Shown here piece by piece: positions 8,519 to 16,654 of a stretch of 64,000 bases of DNA (its first letter is position 1; each line of letters starts with the position of its first letter). This DNA comes from Thalassobacillus sp043497085 (GTDB taxonomy: Bacteria; Bacillota; Bacilli; Bacillales; Halobacillaceae): NCBI GenBank assembly GCA_043497085.1, contig JBIEKI010000004.1, one strand, 5' to 3'. The notes under the pieces are model-generated. The model was not told where the DNA came from. It saw only the letters and a list, made by a program, of their open reading frames with translations, and ran no database searches. The translations under genes were made by a program, and so were the position numbers.

Positions 8519-9100
8519 TTAATTTCCTCTTGATATCAATAAGCTTGTCAATGTGGCAGCCTGTTCTGGATCCAATTCTCCAAGGATATTTCCCCGCTCG
8601 CTATTTGGCAGGTTACGAAGAACGGTAACTGCAATCGGCTGGTCTAAGTTGCCGATGATTGCTGCAGCTTGCTCGGGATCCATATCTTTAAACGAAGAGG
8701 AAACCTGCTTGACTTGCGCTTCTTTATCTTCGTCTGTACTTTCTTCCATTGACAGCTTTGCTTCCAAATCTCCGACTTGTTGCTCTAACTCCTCGATGGT
8801 TGCGTTTTTCCCTGCAATTTCTTGTTCCAACTGGCCAATCCTGTCGTTCTTTTCATCTAAGCTATACTGCATTTTATTGAACCTTTGTTTTTCGCTCTTT
8901 TCTTCCTGGGAAGGAAACAAAGATTGAACAACCGGAACTTCCTTACCATACTTGGCTGCCATATCACCCAGGTTGATTCCTGCTATCATCAATACAATCC
9001 AAGTTAATGTGACAGCAAAGATGACAGGAATGATGATGACAAAAAAGAACCATTGGAGACGATTTGTGCTGTCTGATTCTTTCGGACGTGATTTTGCCAT
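8519..9100 (-). CDS. ylxF: YlxF: membrane-anchored coiled-coil protein with MotE/MgtE-N-like domain
   Basis: A 193-residue protein with one N-terminal membrane helix (about residues 18-42), a coiled coil (about 70-115) and a C-terminal helical domain with FKDMDPEQAAAIIGNLDQP and ILGELDPEQAATLTSLL, repeats related to the MgtE N-terminal and FliG-like folds. It lies between fliJ and fliK as ylxF does in B. subtilis. Related MotE proteins act as chaperones for motility proteins; the exact role of Bacillus YlxF is less certain. Confidence 0.88.
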   Translation of the reverse strand: MAKSRPKESDSTNRLQWFFFVIIIPVIFAVTLTWIVLMIAGINLGDMAAKYGKEVPVVQSLFPSQEEKSEKQRFNKMQYSLDEKNDRIGQLEQEIAGKNATIEELEQQVGDLEAKLSMEESTDEDKEAQVKQVSSSFKDMDPEQAAAIIGNLDQPIAVTVLRNLPNSERGNILGELDPEQAATLTSLLISRGN

Positions 9101-9104
9101 AACT

Positions 9105-9554
9105 TCACCTGTTTCTTTGGATTAAGAATTGACGTAAAGAAAGCTCATCCATTTGTCTTTTTTCTGCTTCCTTTTGTCGGATTTGCCACTTTTCCACTTT
9201 TTTATCGATCAATTTATCAAACTTCTTCACTTCGACATAGGCTTCTGTCAATTTGCGCTGGCACTGCTCCATTTCACTTCTTGCTGTTTGCACTTTTGGC
9301 TGTAGCTGCATTACTTTCTGATCTAATCGCGCTATAAATTCTTGCATTTGAGAAAAATAATGCGCAGACAATTTCCCGTTTGCTAATTTATTCTGCAGCA
9401 ATTGTTCGGCGTCTTCTTTCTTTTTCAACGTTTCATATAAATGCTTTGCAGCTTCTTCAAACTTACTCATCGCTTGTTGATAAGCTTCCTGTGCAGACAA
9501 TTTATCATTTTCATGGATATCCCGTATTTTATGGAAAGCATGTAAACTTGCCAT
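9105..9554 (-). CDS. fliJ: Flagellar export chaperone FliJ
   Basis: A 149-residue protein that is almost entirely charged heptad repeat, as expected for FliJ, which forms a coiled-coil stalk in the FliI ATPase ring. The start overlaps the fliI stop, and the family position directly after fliI supports the call. The sequence itself is weakly conserved, so the assignment rests on structure and position. Confidence 0.92.
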   Translation of the reverse strand: MASLHAFHKIRDIHENDKLSAQEAYQQAMSKFEEAAKHLYETLKKKEDAEQLLQNKLANGKLSAHYFSQMQEFIARLDQKVMQLQPKVQTARSEMEQCQRKLTEAYVEVKKFDKLIDKKVEKWQIRQKEAEKRQMDELSLRQFLIQRNR

Positions 9555-10873
9555 CAGTTATCACTCCTGCGATTAAGCTCTTTCAGTTGGATCATCGCTT
9601 CTGCGAATGGTGCCGGTTCATGGGTGCCTTGCTTTAAAAAACTGATTATATTCGGATACGCGCGAATTGCTTCATCCACTTCATGGTTAGCCCCTTTTTT
9701 ATAGGCGCCAATTTGAATTAATTCACTATTTTCTTCATAAGTAGCGAGCAGCGATCGCAAACGATCGGCAGCTTGTTTATGTTCTTCATCAACTACTTGA
9801 TTCATCACCCTGCTGATCGATTTCAGTACATTAATGGCTGGGAACTGATTTTGTTCCGCCAGCTTTCGATCCAGAACGAAATGGCCATCCAATATCCCTC
9901 TTACCGTATCAGCGATTGGTTCATTCATATCATCGCCGTCCACCAGGACCGTATAAAAAGCGGTGATGGTTCCCTGTTTACTCGTACCTGTCCGTTCCAA
10001 TAATTTAGGCAGGACTGCGAATACAGAAGGGGTATAGCCTTTAGTGGTCGGGGGCTCTCCCGAGGCGAGCCCGATTTCCCTTTGAGCCATCGCTACTCGT
10101 GTCACCGAGTCCATCATCAGATTGACCTGATAGCCTAAGTCGCGGAAATACTCGCTGATAGCGGTCGCTGTATAAGCACCTTTCATCCTCATTAGTGCGG
10201 GCTGATCGGAAGTAGCGGCTACAATGATCGATTTTTTCAATCCTTCCTCACCAAGATCATTTTCTATGAACTCCCTGACTTCTCTGCCTCGTTCACCGAT
10301 TAGTGCAATGACATTGATTGTCGCCGAACTGTTACGGGCAATCATCCCCATTAACGTACTCTTTCCAACTCCGCTTCCGGCAAATATGCCGATTCGCTGA
10401 CCTTTACCTACAGTGAGCAATGTATCGATAGCCCGGACTCCGACATGGAGGGGTTCTTTAATTGTCGGTCTTGACAAAGGGTTTGGCGGAGACTGTTCCG
10501 TTGGATAGGACCTTAGCCCTTTCGGAAGGAGCTGATCATCCATAGATTCCCCCATGGCATCCACGACTGATCCGATTAAACCTGTCCCGACTTTTATCCG
10601 GAGTGGAGAGCCGGTAGCTTCAACCAGACTTCCCGGACTAATTTCCCTCACCTCTTTGAAAGGCATCAATAATATGTTCTCATTATGGAATCCGACTACT
10701 TCCGCCTGGATGGTTTTGTTGGTATGGGAAGGTGTATGGATGATACATACATCCCCGATCGAAGCTTCCGGTCCTTTTGATTCAATCATCAGCCCGACTA
10801 CCCGGTGGATCCTCCCAAATCGTTTATATGTATCTATTTGATCAATGGCTTCCAAATAGCTTTTATGATTCAA
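9554..10873 (-). CDS. fliI: Flagellum-specific ATPase FliI
   Basis: A 439-residue F1-beta-like ATPase. The Walker A motif GSGVGKST lies at residues 166-173, followed by IGERGREVREFIE and the Walker B region VNLMMDSVTRVAMAQREIG. FliI powers the early step of substrate entry into the export gate and works with FliH and FliJ. The start is a TTG with GGAGG nine bases upstream, next to the fliH stop; no ATG with a ribosome site is available. Confidence 0.97.
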   Translation of the reverse strand: MNHKSYLEAIDQIDTYKRFGRIHRVVGLMIESKGPEASIGDVCIIHTPSHTNKTIQAEVVGFHNENILLMPFKEVREISPGSLVEATGSPLRIKVGTGLIGSVVDAMGESMDDQLLPKGLRSYPTEQSPPNPLSRPTIKEPLHVGVRAIDTLLTVGKGQRIGIFAGSGVGKSTLMGMIARNSSATINVIALIGERGREVREFIENDLGEEGLKKSIIVAATSDQPALMRMKGAYTATAISEYFRDLGYQVNLMMDSVTRVAMAQREIGLASGEPPTTKGYTPSVFAVLPKLLERTGTSKQGTITAFYTVLVDGDDMNEPIADTVRGILDGHFVLDRKLAEQNQFPAINVLKSISRVMNQVVDEEHKQAADRLRSLLATYEENSELIQIGAYKKGANHEVDEAIRAYPNIISFLKQGTHEPAPFAEAMIQLKELNRRSDN

Positions 10874-11633
10874 CGAAACCGCCCTCCTGGGAAACTTCCA
10901 GCAATTGTTTTCGGAGCTCGGTCAATTGACTATCGATGGAAGCGTCAATACTTCCGAAAGATGATTCGACCTTGCAACTGAATGGCTCAAGCTCAGCTTG
11001 CGGATAGATTGTCAAAACCGATTTACTTGAGGTGAGCAGTTCCAATTCATCTTTTTGAGCTAAGACCAGGGAGTACTGGTCTGGATGGACAGAAACAACC
11101 ACCTCCGGCTGATCGTGGACTTCCGCTATCACCCTTTTAACTAGTGGAAGAAAAACTTCCGGCGTTTCTGTTAATTTATGTTTCATTATTTTTTCAGCAA
11201 TGCGTAAAGCGATCTCCAGGATGGTGGTCTCGCTTGAATCGATGATTTGCTGATAATCTTCTTTTGCCTTCTCAACCACCTGACGAGCTTGGTTTATATG
11301 ATCATCCGCTTCTTGATAACCCTGTTGCCTGCCTTCTTTATATCCTGTTTCGAGCCCTTCTTTTCGTGCTGTTTCCACCAAATCGGACCTTTCTTGTTGC
11401 CATGCTTGTTTTTGCTGCTCGATAATCTTTTCAGCTTCTTTAAGCCGTTTTTCCGTCTCCAGCTCAGCTTCCTTCAGTTTTCTGTCTGCTTCTTGGAGTT
11501 TTCGGGCAACCTCCTCTTCTTTTATGAAAAAAGATGCTTCTGTGTCTTGTTCCAATTCTTGTTCAGCTACATGGATAGGTCTGAGCTGGATAAGCCTGGT
11601 CTTTTCTTTTTGATTACCACCAATATCAGACAA
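10863..11633 (-). CDS. fliH: Flagellar assembly protein FliH
   Basis: About 256 residues with a long charged coiled coil in the first half (EEEVARKLQEADRKLKEAE region) and a C-terminal V-ATPase subunit E-like domain with SSFGSIDASIDSQLTELRKQLLE. FliH regulates FliI and docks it to the export apparatus. I place the start at the TTG at 11633, nine bases after GGAGGTG and 8 bp inside the fliG stop region; the open frame extends upstream only to another TTG without such a site. Confidence 0.9.
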   Translation of the reverse strand: MSDIGGNQKEKTRLIQLRPIHVAEQELEQDTEASFFIKEEEVARKLQEADRKLKEAELETEKRLKEAEKIIEQQKQAWQQERSDLVETARKEGLETGYKEGRQQGYQEADDHINQARQVVEKAKEDYQQIIDSSETTILEIALRIAEKIMKHKLTETPEVFLPLVKRVIAEVHDQPEVVVSVHPDQYSLVLAQKDELELLTSSKSVLTIYPQAELEPFSCKVESSFGSIDASIDSQLTELRKQLLEVSQEGGFVES

Positions 11634-12636
11634 TGATATCGTCACCTCCGCCACGTGCAATCACTATTTCACCGACTTCTTCTAATCGCCGGATAACCGC
11701 TACTGTACGTGTTTGTGCCTCTTCTACATCTTTTAGCCGGACAGGTCCCATGAATTCCATTTCTTCCTGGAAGGTTTCCGCCATACGCTGGGACATATTG
11801 TTGAATACGATCTCTTTTACTTCTTCACTAGCTACCTTCAGTGATAGGCGGAGATCATCATTTTCAACCTCTCTTATGACACGCTGTATCGCACGGTTAT
11901 CCAGCGTGACGATATCTTCGAATACGAACATCCGCTTCTTGATTTCTTCTGCCAAATCAGGATCTTGAATTTCCAGGGCATCCAGAATCGTGCGTTCTGT
12001 ACTTCTGTCAACTCCATTCAATACTTCCACAACTGCAGGGATACCACCGGTCTGTGTATAATCCTGTGTTCCTGAGGAGGATAAATGCCTTTCCAAAATC
12101 TGTTCCACCTGGCTGATGATTTCAGGTGAAGTTGAGTCCATTAATGCAATCCGTTTGGCGATGTCCGCTTGCATTTCCTGTGGCAGTTCAGAAAGAACCT
12201 GGGCCGATTGAGCGGAATCAAGATAAGACAATACCAATGCAATCGTTTGCGGATGTTCATTTTGGATAAAATTTAAGATTTGACCAGGGTCCGCTTTTCG
12301 TGCAAAGTCAAAAGGACGGACCTGCAATGAAGAGGTAAGGCGCCCGATGATATTGGCTGCTTCCTGTTCCCCCATAGCTTTTTCCAATACCGTTTTCGCG
12401 TAGCCCACCCCGCCCTGCGTTATATAATCCTGAGCAAGAGCAATTTGGTGAAATTGTTCGAGGATTTCTTCTTTTTGTTTGGAATCCACTTTTTGCACGG
12501 AAGAAATCTCCAAGGTGAGTTTTTCAATTTCTTCCTCTGTCAAGTGTTTGTATACTTGCGCGGACACGTCCGGACCAAGAGAAATCAGCAGAATGGCTGC
12601 TTTCTGTTTCCCTGTCAGTGCCTTTTTTTTCGGCAT
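11626..12636 (-). CDS. fliG: Flagellar motor switch protein FliG
   Basis: A 336-residue protein aligned with FliG throughout: N-terminal domain with LTGKQKAAILLISLGPDVSA, middle domain with NEHPQTIALVLSYL, and C-terminal domain with the charged torque helix sequence LDNRAIQRVIREVENDDL. FliG couples the MS-ring protein FliF to the C-ring and interacts with the stator. It follows fliF by 12 bp and overlaps fliH. Confidence 0.97.
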   Translation of the reverse strand: MPKKKALTGKQKAAILLISLGPDVSAQVYKHLTEEEIEKLTLEISSVQKVDSKQKEEILEQFHQIALAQDYITQGGVGYAKTVLEKAMGEQEAANIIGRLTSSLQVRPFDFARKADPGQILNFIQNEHPQTIALVLSYLDSAQSAQVLSELPQEMQADIAKRIALMDSTSPEIISQVEQILERHLSSSGTQDYTQTGGIPAVVEVLNGVDRSTERTILDALEIQDPDLAEEIKKRMFVFEDIVTLDNRAIQRVIREVENDDLRLSLKVASEEVKEIVFNNMSQRMAETFQEEMEFMGPVRLKDVEEAQTRTVAVIRRLEEVGEIVIARGGGDDIIV

Positions 12637-12648
12637 GTGTCACTCCCC

Positions 12649-14250
12649 CTAATCTTCAGCTATCCAGGACCGTAATAATTTCGCAAAATCTTCCGGTTTT
12701 TCTCTTGCCATACGCTCGAGTTGTTTTCGTTTGACAGTGCCTTCGGTATCTTTTTCTTCGTCCAGCTCCGGAACATCATATTCTACGGTATCCTGCATGA
12801 ATTCTTGATAACTGTCTTCATCCTCATCTTGTCCCTGGTTTCTTCGTAACACTACCCAGAGCAGTGTGAGGACTACTGCCAATAAAACGCCCCCTGCAAT
12901 ATATGCCCAGAGCGGGATACCTGTTGGTACAGGCTGTTGTTCTGCTGCTCCATTAAACTCCTGGAACACGATCGAAACATTCTCACCTATAGCCTCTCCT
13001 TCATAAGGAGCTGCAACAGAGGTGGCAATGATCGAATCGAGGATAGAGCTGACACTCGCTTCCACGGTCGCTTGTTCCTGCTGTGATAAAAGCTGAACCT
13101 CACCGGTATCATCTAATCCTTTTGATGTATCGATCGCTACCTGAATGCCGATATCTCTTACCTTATATGGACTTTCCACAATTTCGCGTTGGATACGGTC
13201 AAATTCATTATTGATCGTTTCCTTGACCATTTCATATTCGCCATCACCATTTGCATCTTCCGCGTTATAGGCTGCCGGATCGTCCTCTCCTGCAGGAGCA
13301 CCGCCAGCCATAGGAGGGTTCCCTGTATATGTCTCTGTCAGACGTTCGACACTTACCGGAAGTCCTTCCATACTGTCAGGATCTACAGGCTCGACCAATT
13401 CTTCTATTCGATTCTCTTGGGTAAAATCGATATCAGTCGTAACAGATGCCACTACCTTATCCATGCCGATCATGGTTCCCAGCATCTGCTGGACTCGCCT
13501 TTGAATGTCCCGTTCAATATCTTTCTTGATGTTCTGCTGCTGTGTATATGTATCTCCGCTGCCAGGAGAATCTGAACTTTTTTGATCGAAGTATTCAAAA
13601 TACTGGTTCATGATGACGATATTATCTGTAGTAAGATTGGGTACTGATTTTGAAACTAAGTTATAAAGGCCTTCGAGCTGGTTACCTTTGAACTGATAAC
13701 CTGGTGATGTATGTAATACGATGGAAGCTGTAGCCTCCTGCTGTTCATCCCCGATAAAAACCGGTTCAGGTGGTTGGTTAATCATTACCTGTGCATCTGT
13801 TATCCCTTCGATACCCTTCATCAAATTCGCTAATTCTGTTTGCATCGTGTCCAATTTAATCATGTCAAATTCATTATCTGTCATTCCCCATGACGTGTTT
13901 TCACTAAAAAAAGAATAATCAATGTTTCCACTTTTCGGAAGTCCGGATGCTGCCAAATCTACTAGAAGGCCATCCACTTGCGACTCCGGCACCAGGATCG
14001 TCTGCCCACCTTGTGTCAGTTCATAATTTACATTACGGGCATCCAATTCTGTTTTCATTTGACCGATCTCTTGTAACGATAGATTTTGATAAAGGGGGAC
14101 CATATTGCTTTTTGAAGATAAGATGCTGACTACCAAAAGCACAATGACTAAAGCTAATACAGAGCCAATTAAGGTGCTTTTTTGGGCTTTTGTACGTTCT
14201 TTCCAAAAGCTTGCTATGTTTTCTTTAAAAATAATTAATTTTTTTCTCAT
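12649..14250 (-). CDS. fliF: Flagellar MS-ring protein FliF
   Basis: About 533 residues with two membrane helices (near residues 27-48 and 437-460) enclosing ring-building periplasmic-type domains (YQNLSLQEIGQMKTELDARN, VASVTTDIDFTQ), and an acidic C-terminal tail for FliG binding. FliF forms the MS ring, the base on which the flagellum assembles. The ATG at 14250 is preceded by GGGGG at five bases; upstream in-frame codons lack a ribosome site. Confidence 0.96.
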   Translation of the reverse strand: MRKKLIIFKENIASFWKERTKAQKSTLIGSVLALVIVLLVVSILSSKSNMVPLYQNLSLQEIGQMKTELDARNVNYELTQGGQTILVPESQVDGLLVDLAASGLPKSGNIDYSFFSENTSWGMTDNEFDMIKLDTMQTELANLMKGIEGITDAQVMINQPPEPVFIGDEQQEATASIVLHTSPGYQFKGNQLEGLYNLVSKSVPNLTTDNIVIMNQYFEYFDQKSSDSPGSGDTYTQQQNIKKDIERDIQRRVQQMLGTMIGMDKVVASVTTDIDFTQENRIEELVEPVDPDSMEGLPVSVERLTETYTGNPPMAGGAPAGEDDPAAYNAEDANGDGEYEMVKETINNEFDRIQREIVESPYKVRDIGIQVAIDTSKGLDDTGEVQLLSQQEQATVEASVSSILDSIIATSVAAPYEGEAIGENVSIVFQEFNGAAEQQPVPTGIPLWAYIAGGVLLAVVLTLLWVVLRRNQGQDEDEDSYQEFMQDTVEYDVPELDEEKDTEGTVKRKQLERMAREKPEDFAKLLRSWIAED

Positions 14251-14314
14251 AATTGCCCCCATAAAACACACACTTCAAAAGAATACTATAATGTCGAAAT
14301 GGAATAGAATGCGA

Positions 14315-14620
14315 TTAAACTTGCATTCTCATAATCTCACGATACGCATCGATGACCTTGTTTTGGACTTCTACAGAAGTTTGTAAGGTAACACTCGCTT
14401 TTTGTGCAGTAATCATCACATCATGCAAGTCATCGATCTCTCCCTTAGCAAGAGCCTCCGTTTTCTGATCAGAAAGCTTTTGGCTGTGATTTACATCAGC
14501 GATTGCCTGCTTTAAATCGGCGGCGAAATTTGCTTGTGCATCACCCGGGGTCATTTTGAGATTATTTTGAGATTTAGGTACCAGGCTGGACACTCCATTG
14601 ATTGTATTTAAATTGACCAT
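14315..14620 (-). CDS. fliE: Flagellar hook-basal body protein FliE
   Basis: A 101-residue protein with the FliE C-terminal signature LHDVMITAQKASVTLQTSVEVQNKVIDAYREIMRMQV, given here across several conserved helices. FliE joins the MS ring to the rod. Position between flgC and fliF matches the family operon. The Shine-Dalgarno GGCAGGTGA precedes the ATG. Confidence 0.95.
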   Translation of the reverse strand: MVNLNTINGVSSLVPKSQNNLKMTPGDAQANFAADLKQAIADVNHSQKLSDQKTEALAKGEIDDLHDVMITAQKASVTLQTSVEVQNKVIDAYREIMRMQV

Positions 14621-14635
14621 ATTAAGTCACCTGCC

Positions 14636-15094
14636 TTATTTTCCTATTTCTAATGCTTTCATCAGCATTGATTTAGAGGCGTTGACTGAAGTGATGTTCG
14701 CTTCATAAGAGCGGGTAGCACTCATCAAATCAACCATTTCTCTTAGTGGATCAACATTAGGAAGTTGGACATACCCATCTTCATTTGCGTCCGGATGATT
14801 CGGGTTATATTCCAGTTTGAAGGGTTCGGAATTGTCTTCTCGTATTTCGCTCACTCTTACACCCTGGCCTGAAGTGGCAGAAGAAGCTTTCGCTTGTTTA
14901 AGAAAAGTGCCAAAGTCCTTTTCACGAGGCTCAAATACTACCTGCTTTCTGCGATAAGGCTGCCAGTTGCCGTCGTCATTCAATTCAGCTCTAGTAGTTT
15001 CTGCATTGGCAATATTGGATGAAATAGTATCCATCCGCAAACGCTGGGCCGTCAAAGCACTGGCGCTGATATTCATCGAATGAAAGATGCTCAC
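14636..15094 (-). CDS. flgC: Flagellar basal-body rod protein FlgC
   Basis: A 152-residue proximal rod protein with FHSMNISASALTAQRLRMD and SSNIANAETTR at the N-terminus and the C-terminal coiled-coil motif REMVDLMSATRSYEANI. FlgC and FlgB form the rod inside the cell envelope. The start is a GTG with GGGAGG eight bases upstream, one base after the flgB stop codon. Confidence 0.96.
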   Translation of the reverse strand: MSIFHSMNISASALTAQRLRMDTISSNIANAETTRAELNDDGNWQPYRRKQVVFEPREKDFGTFLKQAKASSATSGQGVRVSEIREDNSEPFKLEYNPNHPDANEDGYVQLPNVDPLREMVDLMSATRSYEANITSVNASKSMLMKALEIGK

Positions 15095-15095
15095 G

Positions 15096-15491
15096 TTATC
15101 TGCCTCCCTTGATTACAGTTTCCAAGCTGCGGAATTTTCCGTTCATTCGGTCTACCATGGATTGATAATACAATTGGTTTTTGGCAAGTTCGTTCATTTC
15201 TTTATCAATATCGATGTTATTGCCATTGTGGTTATATGTAGTTCCTTTGTCGGTGACAACCTGGTAAGGAGTCAGAGCGCCATTCCCGATGGGAAGATGT
15301 CTGGGGTGGGTACGAAAGCCTTCGATACTGTTTGTGGTTTGTTCCGCTAAGATGTCTTTGAAGATTACTTTTTTAGCCTTGTATCCTGGAGTGTCGACAT
15401 TTGCGATATTATTGGATATGGTATTATTTTTCTGTGTTGCATAGTTGAGCGAATGTTCCAGAGTCTGCATTGTCCCGCCGAATAACTTCAT
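15096..15491 (-). CDS. flgB: Flagellar basal-body rod protein FlgB
   Basis: About 131 residues, starting MKLFGGTMQTLEHSLNYAT and carrying NTISNNIANVDTPGYKAK, the rod protein motif. It is the first gene of the fla/che operon. The frame is open for 16 more codons upstream, but AGGAGGTAG lies seven bases before the ATG at 15491 and the family N-terminus matches this start. Confidence 0.95.
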   Translation of the reverse strand: MKLFGGTMQTLEHSLNYATQKNNTISNNIANVDTPGYKAKKVIFKDILAEQTTNSIEGFRTHPRHLPIGNGALTPYQVVTDKGTTYNHNGNNIDIDKEMNELAKNQLYYQSMVDRMNGKFRSLETVIKGGR

Positions 15492-15741
15492 TTCATCTAC
15501 CTCCTGATTAATGGGCATAGACCCATAACCTACCAACACATTGTAAGAAAATAGCGACTGGTTGTCTATGCGAAATCGTCAATATGTTACGAAATCTTAC
15601 AAAAAATGACTATAGTCCTAGTTCTTTTTACTTTTTAATTTGACAATATTTTACATCGAGGTATTTTACTGGGAAATATGTAGCATTTTGGCGAATAATG
15701 AACATCTTACCTTTATTATTACATACTTTCCGGGGTAAGGG
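15492..15741 (-). other. Long untranslated leader of the fla/che operon
   Basis: About 250 bases of AT-rich DNA between the predicted fla/che transcription start and flgB, with no convincing open frame. On the minus strand TTAAAA, 18 bases and TATAGT (about 15609-15638) could be a second weak sigma-A promoter. The repeated GTAAAATA-type stretch near 15650 and several short hairpins are visible but none is strong. I found no clear sigma-D promoter. Confidence 0.4.
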
Positions 15742-15790
15742 AATCTTCCGAAAAATTTATTATTATATGGTTATCAATGATACGAAACAA
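15742..15790 (-). promoter_or_regulatory. Predicted fla/che promoter with CodY-box-like site
   Basis: On the minus strand TTGTTT (15785-15790), 17 bases, TATAAT (15762-15767) form a sigma-A type promoter upstream of flgB. A 15-base sequence at 15742-15756, ATTTTTCGGAAGATT, matches 12 of 15 positions of the CodY consensus AATTTTCWGAAAATT and would cover the transcription start. B. subtilis CodY is known to repress flagellar genes directly. The site is a prediction from pattern only. Confidence 0.6.
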
Positions 15791-15803
15791 ATATAATTTA
15801 TAT

Positions 15804-15837
15804 AAAAAGGCTGCCGGGAAATCCCGGCAGCCTTTTT
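15804..15837 (-). terminator. Terminator downstream of codY
   Basis: Perfect 15-bp arms AAAAAGGCTGCCGGG / CCCGGCAGCCTTTTT with a four-base loop, ending in a T-run on the minus strand. It closes the xerC-hslV-hslU-codY unit just before the fla/che promoter and separates the two operons. On the plus strand it would also work. Confidence 0.93.
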
Positions 15838-15847
15838 AGTTTTTATA

Positions 15848-16627
15848 TTAATTGGTACGTAATTTTTGCAGTTCCAGCAGGAAATTGTTATTCAACACTT
15901 TGATATAAGTCCCTTTCATACCGAGGGAGCGAGACTCGATAACACCCGCACTCTCCAGTTTACGAAGAGCGTTGACAATTACAGATCTCGTAATACCGAC
16001 ACGGTCGGCAATTTTACTTGCTACCAGCAGGCCTTCGTTGCCTTCCAGTTCCTCAAAAATGTGTTCAATAGCTTCCAATTCACTATAGGATAGTGAGCTG
16101 ATCGCCATTTGTACGACTGCTTTGCTTCTTGCTTCCTGTTCGATTTCTTCTGTCTTTTCATGAAGAATCTCCATCCCTACAACAGTTGCCCCGTATTCTG
16201 CAAGCAATAGGTCATCTTCCTCAAAACTATCGCTGAGACGGCTTAGGATCAGTGTTCCAAGGCGCTCCCCACCACCAATGATAGGTACGATGGTAGTCAG
16301 GCCATTTTCAAATAGCTCTCTGTTCTCTACCGGGAATGCTGTATACTCACTGTCAATATCAATATTGGCAGTTGTTTCCTGGATGGTGAACAAGTTTTGC
16401 GTATACGCTTCCGGAAACTGACGTTCAGAAAGCATCGCTTTCATACGTTCATTCTCGATTTCCTGTTTGATCGCAAAACCTAAAAGCTTACCTCTACGAC
16501 TTAAAATAAAAATGTTGGCCCCAATGACATCACGCAATGTTGCGGACATGTCATTGAAATTGACTGATTTCCCTGTTGTTTTCTGCAACATAGAGTTGAT
16601 TTTTCTGGCACGTTCTAATAATTGCAT
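15848..16627 (-). CDS. codY: GTP- and branched-chain amino acid-sensing repressor CodY
   Basis: A 259-residue protein matching CodY over its length: N-terminal GAF sensor domain starting MQLLERARKINSMLQ, with the branched-chain amino acid pocket region, and a C-terminal winged helix-turn-helix (about residues 204-250) containing SKIADRVGITRSVIVNALRKLE. CodY represses genes for nutrient scavenging, motility and competence when amino acids and GTP are plentiful. It is the last gene of the xerC-hslVU operon, as in B. subtilis. Two likely target sites occur in this window. Confidence 0.98.
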   Translation of the reverse strand: MQLLERARKINSMLQKTTGKSVNFNDMSATLRDVIGANIFILSRRGKLLGFAIKQEIENERMKAMLSERQFPEAYTQNLFTIQETTANIDIDSEYTAFPVENRELFENGLTTIVPIIGGGERLGTLILSRLSDSFEEDDLLLAEYGATVVGMEILHEKTEEIEQEARSKAVVQMAISSLSYSELEAIEHIFEELEGNEGLLVASKIADRVGITRSVIVNALRKLESAGVIESRSLGMKGTYIKVLNNNFLLELQKLRTN

Positions 16628-16654
16628 TTGTTTTCCTCCTAACTGTACTCGCTT

